Shown: positions 43,520-52,472, numbered from the stretch's first letter. The stretch is 64,000 nt of DNA from Paenibacillus marchantiae (GCF_028771845.1 NZ_CP118270.1:5642001-5706000); one strand, 5' to 3'. Numbers and translations: made by a program. Notes: generated from the letters alone by a model not told the origin.

Positions 43520-44071
43520 TTACCCCGGACTTGACATTTCGAATTGCTTCTTCCAAAGTTCGGTCTCCATCATGTGAAACCAGTCCTTCAATTCGTCCGA
43601 GAGGATCGGACTATTCCAGTCTCGAAGCGTTTCGATCGCGTACATTGGCCATTCCCCACGCCGAAAATCGGCAGCGAGCAACAAATGTCTTTTGTGAAGC
43701 CATTCATCCTCTGCCATAACACGTAGCATCACCTGTTCCACGTTATCCAGACTTCGAAATCCTAGATCTGCCACAGCAGCCATATTACCATAGATTTCGG
43801 TGTAACTTGTGCTGGTTCCGGTAACCTTTAGATCGAGCGTCAAAATGGATCGTTTCCACTCCACCCTGGCAATGGGTGTCGATAATTTCATGGTGCTCAG
43901 CACGTCCACCAGATTGTCTTCTGTTAGCTGGACGGGATGCTGCGCCGCAGAAACGGGTTGTACGTTTTCACCGCCCAAGGTACGCATATGTAAGGTTTGT
44001 ATGGCAACAAGCAGAAGGACCGCCGCAACCGTTGCCAGCAGTGAAGCAGTCACGATCATCCGCGGTTTCAT
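43520..44071 (-). CDS. Membrane-anchored extracytoplasmic protein, unknown function
   Basis: A 183-aa protein with one N-terminal membrane segment (VTASLLATVAAVLLLVAIQTL, about 7-27) and an exported domain of mixed strands and helices (LTEDNLVDVLSTMKLSTPI; SILTLDLKV). There is no lipobox. It lies after mtrB, following the mtrB terminator, and before hepS. I do not recognise a family. Confidence 0.7.
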   Translation of the reverse strand: MKPRMIVTASLLATVAAVLLLVAIQTLHMRTLGGENVQPVSAAQHPVQLTEDNLVDVLSTMKLSTPIARVEWKRSILTLDLKVTGTSTSYTEIYGNMAAVADLGFRSLDNVEQVMLRVMAEDEWLHKRHLLLAADFRRGEWPMYAIETLRDWNSPILSDELKDWFHMMETELWKKQFEMSSPG

Positions 44072-44136
44072 AAATGCCTCCCTGCCCTTACCTGTTAGTG
44101 TAGTCTGTCCGGTAAAGGCTCATACCTCATTGTACA

Positions 44137-44162
44137 ATGAAAAAAAGCAGGCTATGCCTGCA
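44137..44162 (-). terminator. mtrB terminator
   Basis: GCAGGC and GCCTGC around ATA, then seven T residues, starting 8 nt after the mtrB stop. Confidence 0.9.
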
Positions 44163-44169
44163 ATTTTCA

Positions 44170-44391
44170 TTATTCCGACTGAATTTGTCCATGCTTGGTG
44201 ATCAGCGTGGCTTTTCCACGGATTTTAATGGCGGAAGTATGATTGGTAAATTGGGCAAACATGACTTCTCCCTTATCCAGCTTCTCCGTATGGTGGAAGC
44301 GGGTATCCTGACCTCGGGTTAAGCCGATCACCTGAACACCGTTCTCCTCCGCCTTAATTACGATATAATCACTGCCGGTTGGATGATCCAT
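44170..44391 (-). CDS. mtrB: trp RNA-binding attenuation protein (TRAP)
   Basis: A 73-aa subunit of the 11-mer ring that binds tryptophan and NAG-repeat RNA. With the ATG at 44391 it aligns residue for residue with B. subtilis MtrB as I recall it: the tryptophan-pocket threonines (Thr25, Thr30), Gln47, Thr49 and Thr52, and the RNA-binding Lys37, Lys56 and Arg58 are all kept. An ATG three codons earlier (44400) has a good site too (AGGAG). Upstream TTGACA, 17 nt, CATCAT is a likely promoter. Its target is the leader at 34564-34619. Confidence 0.95.
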   Translation of the reverse strand: MDHPTGSDYIVIKAEENGVQVIGLTRGQDTRFHHTEKLDKGEVMFAQFTNHTSAIKIRGKATLITKHGQIQSE

Positions 44392-44538
44392 CACGCACAT
44401 CCCCTCTCCTAGTTCAATAGCGTTAATGATGATAAATATTGTTTCATTTGTCAACCAGCCCTTATGTGAATGGAGCGCAATAATCTGTTACTCCCAGGTC
44501 ATACTACAAGTGATCCAGCCACAGAAAGGAGAGTCTCT

Positions 44539-44700
44539 ATGAAGTACATTCCCGCAGCACTGACAGACGAGCATATTCACCAGTTAAAAGAAACTGAACA
44601 GCATCTGTCCGCAGCTGCTGGAGAAGAACTGATTCTGATTGCCTATGCGCAGCAACCGGATGAGCCGGAGTCGCTAGACGGCAGGAAGAAAAATGATTAA
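44539..44700 (+). CDS. 53-aa protein of unknown function
   Basis: ATG at 44539 lies 8 nt after AAGGAG. The product (begins MKYIPAALTDEHI, ends GRKKND) is acidic and helical, without membrane or metal motifs. It points toward hbs and shares a two-way terminator with it. It occupies the place where folE lies in B. subtilis, but is not related to it. A good ribosome site and a terminator argue that it is real. Confidence 0.6.
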   Translation: MKYIPAALTDEHIHQLKETEQHLSAAAGEELILIAYAQQPDEPESLDGRKKND

Positions 44701-44709
44701 AGGACAAAA

Positions 44710-44741
44710 GAAAAGGCCGTGAACAAGTCACGGTCTTTTTG
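44710..44741. terminator. Two-way terminator between the 53-aa gene and hbs
   Basis: GGCCGTGA and TCACGGTC around ACAAG. T-rich on both sides: TTTTTG on the plus strand, CCTTTTCTTTTG on the minus strand. Confidence 0.9.
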
Positions 44742-44766
44742 TCGACATATGGAATATGTAGAAATC

Positions 44767-45039
44767 TTATTTAATTCCGTCTTTGAGCGCTTTACCTGGT
44801 TTGAATGCAGGAATTTTGCTCGCAGGAATTTCGATTTCTTCACCTGTTTGCGGGTTGCGTCCTTTACGTGCAGAGCGCTCGCGAACTTCGAAGTTCCCAA
44901 AACCAACCAATTGTACTTTGTCTCCGCTTTGAAGAGCCTCAGAGATTGCTTCGAATACGGCATCAACCGCTTTCGTTACATCCTTTTTGGACAATTCAGT
45001 AGCTTCGGACACGTGTGTAATCAAGTCTGATTTGTTCAT
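44767..45039 (-). CDS. hbs: DNA-binding protein HU
   Basis: A 90-aa nucleoid protein. MNKSDLITHVSE start, VQLVGFGNFEVRERSARKGRNP arm and the KPGKALKD end are standard. ATG at 45039 has a full AGGAGGTG site; a longer in-frame opening upstream has none. Promoter TTGTGT, 17 nt, TATAAA at 45092-45120. Position near spoIVA and mtrB as in B. subtilis. Confidence 0.98.
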   Translation of the reverse strand: MNKSDLITHVSEATELSKKDVTKAVDAVFEAISEALQSGDKVQLVGFGNFEVRERSARKGRNPQTGEEIEIPASKIPAFKPGKALKDGIK

Positions 45040-45091
45040 TTGTTTTTTCACCTCCTGAATCAATGTCCTGAATGTTATACTGTGTTTCCGT

Positions 45092-45120
45092 TTTATAGCG
45101 AAATATACGTTCATACACAA
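45092..45120 (-). promoter_or_regulatory. hbs promoter
   Basis: TTGTGT, 17 nt, TATAAA on the minus strand, about 55 nt before the hbs start. Confidence 0.6.
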
Positions 45121-45196
45121 AAAATCTACGTACATCTTGAGCGTGATGAACAGAAATCTCGGCCTGCGGTCAACAGTCATTTCCGGCAGAATGTCG

Positions 45197-45230
45197 CCTG
45201 AAACAAAGGTTGTTTCAGACGCCGAACAAA
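45197..45230 (-). other. Stem-loop after the ABC permease gene
   Basis: GTCTGAAACAA and TTTGTTTCAGGC pair nearly perfectly, about 30 nt after the permease stop. No U-tract follows. It may protect the transcript end or terminate weakly before the hbs promoter. Confidence 0.45.
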
Positions 45231-45259
45231 TTTTATACTAATACAGACAGCACACAATT

Positions 45260-46246
45260 TCAAGTGCGGTTGCGGTTTAACACGTAAAATGTAACCGCCA
45301 GGGCAAGCACGAGCACCCCACCTTTTACAATATCATGCGTGAAATATTGAACATTCATCATAGTCAAACCGTTCACCAGTACACCAATCAGAACCGAACC
45401 AATGAATGTTCCGATCACGTTTGGTTTACCTGCACCAAATACGGAGAATCCGACAAATACCGCGGCTACGGATTCCATTAACAACGGAGAACCCGCATCA
45501 ATTTGCCCTGAACCTACTTTGGATGCATAGATGATACCGCCGATTGCAGCAAACACTCCAGCAGCTACATAAGCGAGTGTACGCACCTTTTTCACCTTGA
45601 TACCGGATAGGCGTGCCGCTTCTTCATTGCCCCCCGTAACGTACATCTGGCGCCCATACTTCGTATACGTCAAAAAGATATGCACACCGATAACCGCAAT
45701 GAGCAATAGAATGACCGAAATCGGCATTCCCAGCCATTTTCCCTGCCCAAGCTGCAGAAATGTGGGGTCCATCTCTCCGGCAGCCTTGCTTCCGTCAGGA
45801 AACTGCATATGGTTATAGATCGTGTACCCTTGAGCATACGTTTTGTGAATTCCACCGATAATGTACATCGTGGCAAGTGTAGCGAGTAGATCCGGGATAC
45901 GCAGTTTCACAATTAGCAAGGAATTAAGCCAACCAATCACAGCCCCAATAATCAGTGGGACGATAATGACAACTGCCAGCGGCTGCTGATACCAAATCAT
46001 TAATGAAGCGGTAACGACAGTAGTCAGCGAGACGGTCGCCCCCACCGAAAGATCAAATCCATCAACAATGAGAGATAAGGTAACACCAATCGCCACAAAT
46101 GTCACGATAGAGATTGAACCCAAAATATCGGTCAAGTTACTGTACGTGAAGAAATAAGGCAATTTAATACCGAAAAATGCTATAACACCAATAATAACGA
46201 TAATTGCGCCATAACGGAACGCGAAATCTAATGATTTATCCTTCAT
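45260..46246 (-). CDS. Sugar ABC transporter permease (RbsC-like)
   Basis: A 328-aa BPD_transp_2-type permease with eight to ten membrane helices. Family signs are the GFDLSVGATVSLT and GGIIYASKVGSGQIDAGSPLLMESVAAVFVG regions. It forms the channel of a carbohydrate (CUT2) importer with the ATPase upstream, which it overlaps by four bases. Substrate unknown; ribose, xylose, galactose and inositol systems all look like this. Confidence 0.9.
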   Translation of the reverse strand: MKDKSLDFAFRYGAIIVIIGVIAFFGIKLPYFFTYSNLTDILGSISIVTFVAIGVTLSLIVDGFDLSVGATVSLTTVVTASLMIWYQQPLAVVIIVPLIIGAVIGWLNSLLIVKLRIPDLLATLATMYIIGGIHKTYAQGYTIYNHMQFPDGSKAAGEMDPTFLQLGQGKWLGMPISVILLLIAVIGVHIFLTYTKYGRQMYVTGGNEEAARLSGIKVKKVRTLAYVAAGVFAAIGGIIYASKVGSGQIDAGSPLLMESVAAVFVGFSVFGAGKPNVIGTFIGSVLIGVLVNGLTMMNVQYFTHDIVKGGVLVLALAVTFYVLNRNRT

Positions 46247-47760
46247 TCTTCCACCTCTTGTCCACCGCTTGCATAGTATAGCAGCTGTTCTTGATTGGTC
46301 TCGCCCCGTTTGAATTCCTTTACAATCGTCCCTTCACACATGACTGCAATCCGATCACCAATGCCCAATCCTTCATCCAGTTCACACGTGAAATAGATAA
46401 CAGCTTTACCCGCCAGAGCCAGTTCGTTAATGATGCGAAAAATGTCACTTTTGGCGCCGATATCCACACCTTTTGTCGGCTCATCAAAGATAAAGACGTC
46501 TGCGTCGGCATTCAGCCATTTGCCAATGGCCACCTTTTGTTGATTGCCACCGCTTAAATACTTCACTTCCTGTCGCACTGACGATGTTTTGATACCGAGT
46601 TGCTGCACTAAAGATTCCGCATTCTCACGCTCTCGCTTTCGACTTACAAAACCTAATCTACTAAGACGTCCAAGCAAAGGCAGGCTCAAATTCCGCTCCA
46701 CGTTTTCCTCAATCAAAATCCCCTGTTTCCGCCGTTCCTCAGGCACGGAGACAATTCCCAGAGCAGCAGCATCAGCAGGTTGGGAAAGACGAAGTTCACG
46801 ATTGTTAAGCCGAATCTCTCCACTCTCCAACCGATCTGCACCAATCAACAAGCGGGAACATTCCGTTTTCCCCGCACCTACAAGCCCTACTACAGCAAGC
46901 ACTTCGCCTCGACGAACAGATAGGTCCACACCCTTGACTCGGACTCCACGCCGAAGTCCTCTTGCTTCCAGCAACACTTCTCCTACCGGTGCTTCTGTCT
47001 TGGGAAACTCTTCCTCAAACGGTTTTCCGAGCATCTGTGTCACCAGATCATTGATCGTAAGCTCTTTTGCCTCACCCGTGAACACATGTTGTCCATCTCT
47101 CATCACGGTGACGCGGTCACAGTGACTTGTAACTTCAGGAAGACGGTGAGTAATAAAAATACACGCCACTCCGCGTTCTTTCAACAAATGTACAATTCGG
47201 AAAAAAGCATCCGTTTCTTCCTGGCTCAGCGGTGCAGTTGGTTCATCAAAAATAATGACCTTGGCATCCTGAATCAGGATACGTGCGAGCAGAATCATCT
47301 GCTTCTCCGCGAGCGTCAGGTCGGCTACTTTTTTGTGAACGGATATAGCCGCTCCTAATTGCTGCAAAGCTTCAGCCGCACGCTGTTGCAGTTTCCGCGG
47401 GCTTTTCCACCAACCTCCACTCGGCGACGCTAATTGATCCAGCATAATGTTCTCGGCAGCTGTCAATTGGGGAACCAGCGCAGCATCCACCTCTTGATAC
47501 ACACAGTGAATACCACTCGCTTTGGCATCGCCTGGTGAATTCAGATGAAGCGTTTGCCCACTTAATTGGATAGTACCCTGATCCAGTTGATAGGCACCAG
47601 ATAGAATTTTCATCAATGTGCTCTTGCCGGCACCATTCGCACCTAGCAGCGCATGAATTTCTCCGCCTTTCACGGAGAACTCCACGTCTTTCAGTGCAGG
47701 AATGCCTGCAAACTGCTTGTGGATATGTTCCATTTGAAGCAGAATCGGTGCAGTACTCAT
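46243..47760 (-). CDS. Sugar ABC transporter ATP-binding protein (RbsA/MglA-like)
   Basis: About 505 aa with two ATPase domains, the CUT2 layout. The first has Walker A GANGAGKST and LTLAEKQMILLARIL; the second has GLVGAGKTE and the signature YLSGGNQQKVAIGKWL with the Walker B box VFIFDEPTKGVD. ATG at 47760 has GGAGG 8 nt upstream. It is separated from the substrate-binding gene by a terminator, so it is probably made in lower amount. Confidence 0.92.
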   Translation of the reverse strand: MSTAPILLQMEHIHKQFAGIPALKDVEFSVKGGEIHALLGANGAGKSTLMKILSGAYQLDQGTIQLSGQTLHLNSPGDAKASGIHCVYQEVDAALVPQLTAAENIMLDQLASPSGGWWKSPRKLQQRAAEALQQLGAAISVHKKVADLTLAEKQMILLARILIQDAKVIIFDEPTAPLSQEETDAFFRIVHLLKERGVACIFITHRLPEVTSHCDRVTVMRDGQHVFTGEAKELTINDLVTQMLGKPFEEEFPKTEAPVGEVLLEARGLRRGVRVKGVDLSVRRGEVLAVVGLVGAGKTECSRLLIGADRLESGEIRLNNRELRLSQPADAAALGIVSVPEERRKQGILIEENVERNLSLPLLGRLSRLGFVSRKRERENAESLVQQLGIKTSSVRQEVKYLSGGNQQKVAIGKWLNADADVFIFDEPTKGVDIGAKSDIFRIINELALAGKAVIYFTCELDEGLGIGDRIAVMCEGTIVKEFKRGETNQEQLLYYASGGQEVEE

Positions 47761-47830
47761 GACGCCAACCTCCAATCGCTCCCCTCCGGGAGTGTCACTA
47801 TTCTCATGTAGTTATATTCCATCATGGTTG

Positions 47831-47855
47831 GAAAAAGCGCGCCTTGCGGCGCGCC
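47831..47855 (-). terminator. Terminator between binding-protein and ATPase genes
   Basis: GCGCGCC and GGCGCGC around GCAA, then five T residues. Partial read-through would give much more binding protein than ATPase and permease. Confidence 0.85.
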
Positions 47856-47869
47856 TCCGTTACGCTGTT

Positions 47870-48967
47870 TTATTTAGCAGTAACTCCGTATTCCGACATC
47901 CATTCCTTGATTCCCTGTGTACTACCTCCCCAACCCTCAACATACTCGGACAGCTCTGAAGTGGAGATTTGTTTGTCAGGCAGCGCATCGCGCTGTACAT
48001 AAACCGGGTTGAGAACCACTTGATCCTCTGTATCATCCCCGTTCAGCTTCTGGTATGCATAACGGACTTGTACACGTCCAATGTCTGTTGGATCAACCGC
48101 TGCGGAAGCTACCCAAGGGTTTTTCGGATCTTGGATCATCTGTAAATCTTCATCACTCATATCAATACCATATACCTTGATCTCGTCACGTCCTGCTTGC
48201 TGAATGGCACGCGCTGCACCTTTGGCGAACTCATCCCATGCAGTCCATACCGCTGTGATTTCACCTTTTGGATATTGTTTCAGGATCGCTTCCATTTTGG
48301 CTTGTGTATCCAGCGCCGGGTTCTGAGCTGAACCAAACGTTGCAATCTCCTTAATATCCGGGTTCTCTTTCAGGAACTTGCCATAAGCAACCTGACGACG
48401 TTCCATTGGTGCAAAGCCGGCAACCCATACTTTTACGATATTGCCTTGTCCGTTGATATCTTTTTTCATTTGCTCCAGCGTAAGTTCAGCCATCTTTTGA
48501 TCATCCTGGGACAACACTGTTGCTCCCGGAACACTAATGTCTGCATCGAACACAACAACCGGAATGTTTTGTTTTACTGCCTTTTTCACGCCCGGCGTCA
48601 GCAAGGAATCCCCATGATCCGTTAGAATGGCATCGAATTTCTGGTTAATTGCGCTATCGAGCAACGATACCATTTTGGCTTTATCATTATCGGCGACAAA
48701 CGTAGTCAATTGTCCACCGAATTTTTCGATCTCTTCTTTAACCCCTTGCACATATTGCTGTGAGAACGTACCTGTGTTAAATTCCATGATCAGTGCAATT
48801 CGTTTTCCACTGAGTGGGCCTGTTACTGCTTCGGTTTGAGGCTTGTCCTCTGCTGCGCCGGAAGCTGTAGTTGAAGCAGGCTCTTTTTTAATTCCGCAAG
48901 CGGACAGCGCCAATGTAAATACAAGCAACACACTCAACCATACCCATTTTGTATTTTTACTTCTCAT
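47870..48967 (-). CDS. Sugar ABC transporter substrate-binding lipoprotein
   Basis: A 365-aa lipoprotein: basic start, hydrophobic LSVLLVFTLAL, lipobox LSAC with Cys24 as lipid site, then a low-complexity linker (~25-50). The rest is a periplasmic-binding-protein type 1 fold (Peripla_BP_4: GKRIALIMEFNTGTF, AINQKFDAILTDHG, VVVFDADISV). It captures a sugar or related ligand outside the membrane. First gene of the transporter operon; no enzyme or regulator gene lies with it. Confidence 0.9.
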   Translation of the reverse strand: MRSKNTKWVWLSVLLVFTLALSACGIKKEPASTTASGAAEDKPQTEAVTGPLSGKRIALIMEFNTGTFSQQYVQGVKEEIEKFGGQLTTFVADNDKAKMVSLLDSAINQKFDAILTDHGDSLLTPGVKKAVKQNIPVVVFDADISVPGATVLSQDDQKMAELTLEQMKKDINGQGNIVKVWVAGFAPMERRQVAYGKFLKENPDIKEIATFGSAQNPALDTQAKMEAILKQYPKGEITAVWTAWDEFAKGAARAIQQAGRDEIKVYGIDMSDEDLQMIQDPKNPWVASAAVDPTDIGRVQVRYAYQKLNGDDTEDQVVLNPVYVQRDALPDKQISTSELSEYVEGWGGSTQGIKEWMSEYGVTAK

Positions 48968-48995
48968 CTCTTTCTCCCCCTGTTCACACTCTCTC

Positions 48996-49011
48996 TGTGA
49001 TCTCGATCACA
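48996..49011. promoter_or_regulatory. TGTGA-N6-TCACA palindrome before the ABC transporter
   Basis: A perfectly symmetrical TGTGATCTCGATCACA. On the minus strand TTACAT, 16 nt, TATATT lies just upstream, which puts the palindrome over or just after the start point, a repressor-type position. CRP/FNR-family and Rex proteins read this half-site. Confidence 0.55.
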
Positions 49012-49148
49012 ATAGTTGAATATTAATATAACGGCTAATCCCTAGTATGTAAATGGGTTTTAGTAATTTAAAGCTAAAACTCGCTAAGTTTTTATTCGAA
49101 ACTAAAGTATCTTATCCAGTTCATCCAGAATCATGAAAATAAAACAAG

Positions 49149-49181
49149 AAAAAGACCGCGAGGGGTACCCCTACGGCCTTT
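49149..49181 (-). terminator. spoIVA terminator
   Basis: AAGGCCG-TAGGGG and CCCCT-CG-CGGTCTT around TA, then TTTC. It starts just after the spoIVA stop. Confidence 0.8.
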
Positions 49182-49186
49182 TGGAC

Positions 49187-50665
49187 TTACAGAATTATAG
49201 CGATTAATCCACCGGAACCTTCGTTAATAATACGTCCCAGCGTCTCTTGCAATTTGTATCGTGCGTTGTCTGGCATCATCGCAATTTTACCCTGAATGCC
49301 TTCTCTCACGATGGAATGCAGTGAACGACCGAACATATCTGAATCCCATACCTTGATCGGATCGTTCTCGAAGTCCTGCATCAAGTACCTCACCAGTTCC
49401 TCACTCTGTTTTTCCGTTCCGATAATCGGTGCAAACTCCGATTCCACATCGACCCGGATCATGTGAATGGATGGTGCGGTTGCTTTCAGGCGGACGCCGA
49501 ATTTGGTACCCTGCCGGATGAGTTCAGGTTCATCCAATGCCATTTCGGCGAGGGATGGAGCCGCGATGCCGTAGCCAGTCGTTTTGACCATCTCCAGCGC
49601 CTCAGCGAAGCGATCGTACTCCCTCTTCGCATGGGAGAATTCCTGCATCAATTGCAGCAGATGATCTTTGCCTCGAATTTCAATACCAACAACTTCCACG
49701 AGGATCTGATCATATAATTCATCCGGTGCATACAGATCGATTTCTGCTACACCCTGCCCCATGTTCATGCCGCTCAGACCGGCTCGGTCGATGAATTCGT
49801 ATTCCATGAACTGAGCAACAACTCGATCCACATCACGCAGCCTGCGAATATCCTTAACCGTGTCGCGAACGGAATTTTCATAGTTGCTGCGCAGCCAGTG
49901 GTTTTCATTCAGCACCATCACCCAGCTCGGCAAATTCACATTTACTTCATGTACAGGGAACTCATACAGCACTTCGCGAAGCACACCTGTGACATCATCT
50001 TCTGTCATTGTAGCTGCACTGAGTGTCATAACCGGAATGTCATACTTGGCAGCAAGCTCACTGCGCAACTGCAGCGCTTCTTCACTGCGAGGGCGAGTCG
50101 AGTTGATCACCAGTACAAACGGTTTGCCTACTTCCTTCAGTTCGGCTATAACGCGTTCCTCTGATTCCACATAGGAACTCCGGGCAATCTCAGCGATCGT
50201 GCCGTCTGTTGTAACCACCACACCCAGTGTGGAATGCTCCTGAATGACTTTGCGTGTGCCAATTTCGGCGGCTTCCTGGAAAGGAATTGGTTCTTCAAAC
50301 CAAGGCGTGGAGATCATGCGTGGTCCATTCTCATCCTCGTATCCCTTGGCTCCTTCCACTGCGTAGCCTACGCAATCCACAAGGCGCACATTGACATCAA
50401 GTCCCTCGGCGACCTTGATTTGAACCGCATTATTCGGTACGAATTTTGGCTCCGTAGTCATGATTGTTTTGCCAGCTGCGCTCTGTGGCAGTTCATCCAC
50501 TGCCCGCGCACGGTCTGCCTCATTTGTAATGTTCGGCAAGACGATTGTTTCCATGAAACGTTTGATAAATGTTGATTTCCCCGTCCGGACTGCGCCGACA
50601 ACCCCGAGATAAATATCCCCTCCGGTCCGCTCGGCAATGTCCTTAAAAATGTCCACTTTCTCCAA
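49187..50665 (-). CDS. spoIVA: Stage IV sporulation protein A (spore coat ATPase)
   Basis: A 492-aa TRAFAC-class ATPase that polymerises to make the basement layer of the spore coat. Walker A is GAVRTGKST (about 24-32), with VDCVGY and the VINSTRPRSE motif after. Start is TTG at 50665 with GGGAGGG 6-8 nt upstream. In B. subtilis it is under sigma-E. A sigma-E-like pair (TCATAAT, 14 nt, CATAAGAT) lies at 50862-50890, about 200 nt upstream. Confidence 0.97.
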   Translation of the reverse strand: MEKVDIFKDIAERTGGDIYLGVVGAVRTGKSTFIKRFMETIVLPNITNEADRARAVDELPQSAAGKTIMTTEPKFVPNNAVQIKVAEGLDVNVRLVDCVGYAVEGAKGYEDENGPRMISTPWFEEPIPFQEAAEIGTRKVIQEHSTLGVVVTTDGTIAEIARSSYVESEERVIAELKEVGKPFVLVINSTRPRSEEALQLRSELAAKYDIPVMTLSAATMTEDDVTGVLREVLYEFPVHEVNVNLPSWVMVLNENHWLRSNYENSVRDTVKDIRRLRDVDRVVAQFMEYEFIDRAGLSGMNMGQGVAEIDLYAPDELYDQILVEVVGIEIRGKDHLLQLMQEFSHAKREYDRFAEALEMVKTTGYGIAAPSLAEMALDEPELIRQGTKFGVRLKATAPSIHMIRVDVESEFAPIIGTEKQSEELVRYLMQDFENDPIKVWDSDMFGRSLHSIVREGIQGKIAMMPDNARYKLQETLGRIINEGSGGLIAIIL

Positions 50666-51114
50666 TGAAATCCCTCCCTAAATTACTCCGAAGGAAAAAT
50701 GCTAAAGAGCATCCGCTTCGTTTTTTCAATCAGAAGACTGAAATCCCTGCAACGGTAGAGCCGCCTTTGTGAGTGCCCGGAAGTCGTCCGCCGCCGAACG
50801 TTGCATTCTGATGAAATCGGCGAGAGCGGCGTTAACTCGTACATGCAATTGGACTAGTATCATCTTATGTATCCGTATGCAGCATTATGACGCGTATTTT
50901 TTGTTTTTTTCTCAAGGTAGTTGCCTTAAGAGAATCGCCCCGCTCTCGGACTGCGCGTCTTTATTACAATCTACTTTATGAGCGTGCCGAAGCTTTTATG
51001 CCGGTTCGTTCATTTGGTTCTCGTGGTACCGTTCAAGCCGTGCAGAAGGTATACTGTGAGGGTAAGGCATTTTTTAGCAGAGAAGAGCAGAGATAACGAG
51101 CTGAGAAAGGTGAG
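50666..51114. other. 449-bp gap between spoIVA and the tautomerase gene
   Basis: Divergent promoter region. Minus strand: a possible sigma-E promoter for spoIVA (50862-50890). Plus strand: a TATACT box about 60 nt before the tautomerase start. A GC-rich stretch (50750-50840) may fold. Short open frames on the plus strand lack ribosome sites and are not called. Confidence 0.4.
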
Positions 51115-51510
51115 ATGAGCGTGGCACAGATCAAAGTATATGGACTAGGTGAGCACTTGAACCCATTGAAAGAGCAGCTTTCACAAGTTATACACTCCGT
51201 TATGGTGGATGTTGTGGGATTACCGGAGAACAAGAAGTTTCAACGTTACTTTCCCATGAACACGGATGATTTTCTTTTTCCCTCTGATCGTTCAGCAGGG
51301 TATACCATTATTGAAATCAGCATGTTCGAAGGCCGAACAGATCAAGTCAAGAAAGAACTCATTCAGCAATTATTCACACGGATGAACGAACAGTTGAAAT
51401 TGTCGCCCAATGATGTGGAGATTACTATATATGAAACACCGCGCAGTCATTGGGGTATTCGGGGATTACCCGGTGATGAACTTGACTTGAGTTATAAAGT
51501 GGAGGTCTGA
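51115..51510 (+). CDS. Tautomerase-family protein
   Basis: A 131-aa protein of the tautomerase/MIF fold (YrdN-like): two beta-alpha-beta units, with PSDRSAGYTIIEISMFEGRTDQVKKELIQQLF in the middle and a C-terminal HWGIRGLPGDEL. The usual catalytic Pro is near the N-terminus only after processing in short members, and is not at residue 2 here, so activity is unclear. GAAAGGTGAG precedes the ATG. Ends in its own terminator. Confidence 0.75.
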   Translation: MSVAQIKVYGLGEHLNPLKEQLSQVIHSVMVDVVGLPENKKFQRYFPMNTDDFLFPSDRSAGYTIIEISMFEGRTDQVKKELIQQLFTRMNEQLKLSPNDVEITIYETPRSHWGIRGLPGDELDLSYKVEV

Positions 51511-51573
51511 ACAAAGTAATCTGAATATAGCTTATGGACCATATGATGTGACTATAAACCAACTTATAAGAAA

Positions 51574-51609
51574 GAGATATCCCGTGATGCGGAATATCTC
51601 TTTTTTTTT
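51574..51609 (+). terminator. Tautomerase gene terminator
   Basis: GAGATAT-CCCG and CGG-ATATCTC around a short loop, then nine T residues. Confidence 0.93.
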
Positions 51610-51663
51610 ACCTTAAGGACAATCAATGGATTGCGTGCATTCGAATCGAATTAACGCTCATTA

Positions 51664-52437
51664 TTACTTTGTTGCAATCGGGGTGTTATTCTGCCAGGTA
51701 TAGGCGACTGATTTTACAGGGACAAAGTAAGAATGCTCCAGCAAGAATTCACGCAAATCTTCCACTTTTGTTGGAGCATTATCTGACTTCTCTACAGCCT
51801 GCATAATGTCAAAAGCATAATCTACATAGACATTGCCCTCGTCATCCATCATGAAAGGCAGTTCCTGACCCGAATATACACTATTCAGTGTAACCGCTGG
51901 GGCACCAGCCTGTGCGGCTTGTTCCATATCTACAGCGTATAGCCCCGGATACAGTTCTTCCCCACTTGGTAGTTGATTGTTATGTACGGACTTGTACTGA
52001 TTGACCATTCGTTGAACATCATTTACTTTCTGTACCGTTTGAAGATCCATGACTTTGACTGTCGGGTTCACTTCTTCATCCTGAATGAGAAAGTAAGCGC
52101 TCCCACCAATTTCAAACGCCGTGCCGGGTATTTCATCCAGATACCCCTGCTGTTTCAGCTTGGACAGATCAACTCTGAATTTTTCATATTTCGGTGTTTC
52201 CATATCTGCGTTGACCATGGGCAAAATCCCCTGATCCTGTTGGAATGCTTCTACCGCAGTTTGAATACGGCTTACGCTTTCCCTATAAGCTATTTTGGGA
52301 TCGGGATTACTCTGGGATTGATACATACACCCCGTTGCTGTAAAAGCAAATAATAGGAATAAGAGTAGACAGGACATCTTCTGCAAATGACGCCTCTGCC
52401 TTCTTGGTTTCACGTTCTTCGTCATATTCACGTTCAT
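51664..52437 (-). CDS. yphF: YphF-like lipoprotein
   Basis: A 257-aa protein: basic N-terminus, hydrophobic LLLFLLFAFTAT, lipobox TATGC. The exported domain contains VSRIQTAVEAFQQDQGILPM, GTAFEIGG and VNPTVKVMDL, which I recall from B. subtilis YphF, encoded between spoIVA and yphE. ATG at 52437 has AAGGAGG six bases upstream. Function unknown. Confidence 0.75.
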   Translation of the reverse strand: MNVNMTKNVKPRRQRRHLQKMSCLLLFLLFAFTATGCMYQSQSNPDPKIAYRESVSRIQTAVEAFQQDQGILPMVNADMETPKYEKFRVDLSKLKQQGYLDEIPGTAFEIGGSAYFLIQDEEVNPTVKVMDLQTVQKVNDVQRMVNQYKSVHNNQLPSGEELYPGLYAVDMEQAAQAGAPAVTLNSVYSGQELPFMMDDEGNVYVDYAFDIMQAVEKSDNAPTKVEDLREFLLEHSYFVPVKSVAYTWQNNTPIATK

Positions 52438-52472
52438 CCGTATCCTCCTTGAATCGTTCCACTCAGGTATTC

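Noticed and set aside
50769..51096. Two ~70-aa plus-strand frames before the tautomerase gene
   Set aside because: No ribosome sites, Ser/Arg/Cys-rich low-complexity products, and they overlap each other.
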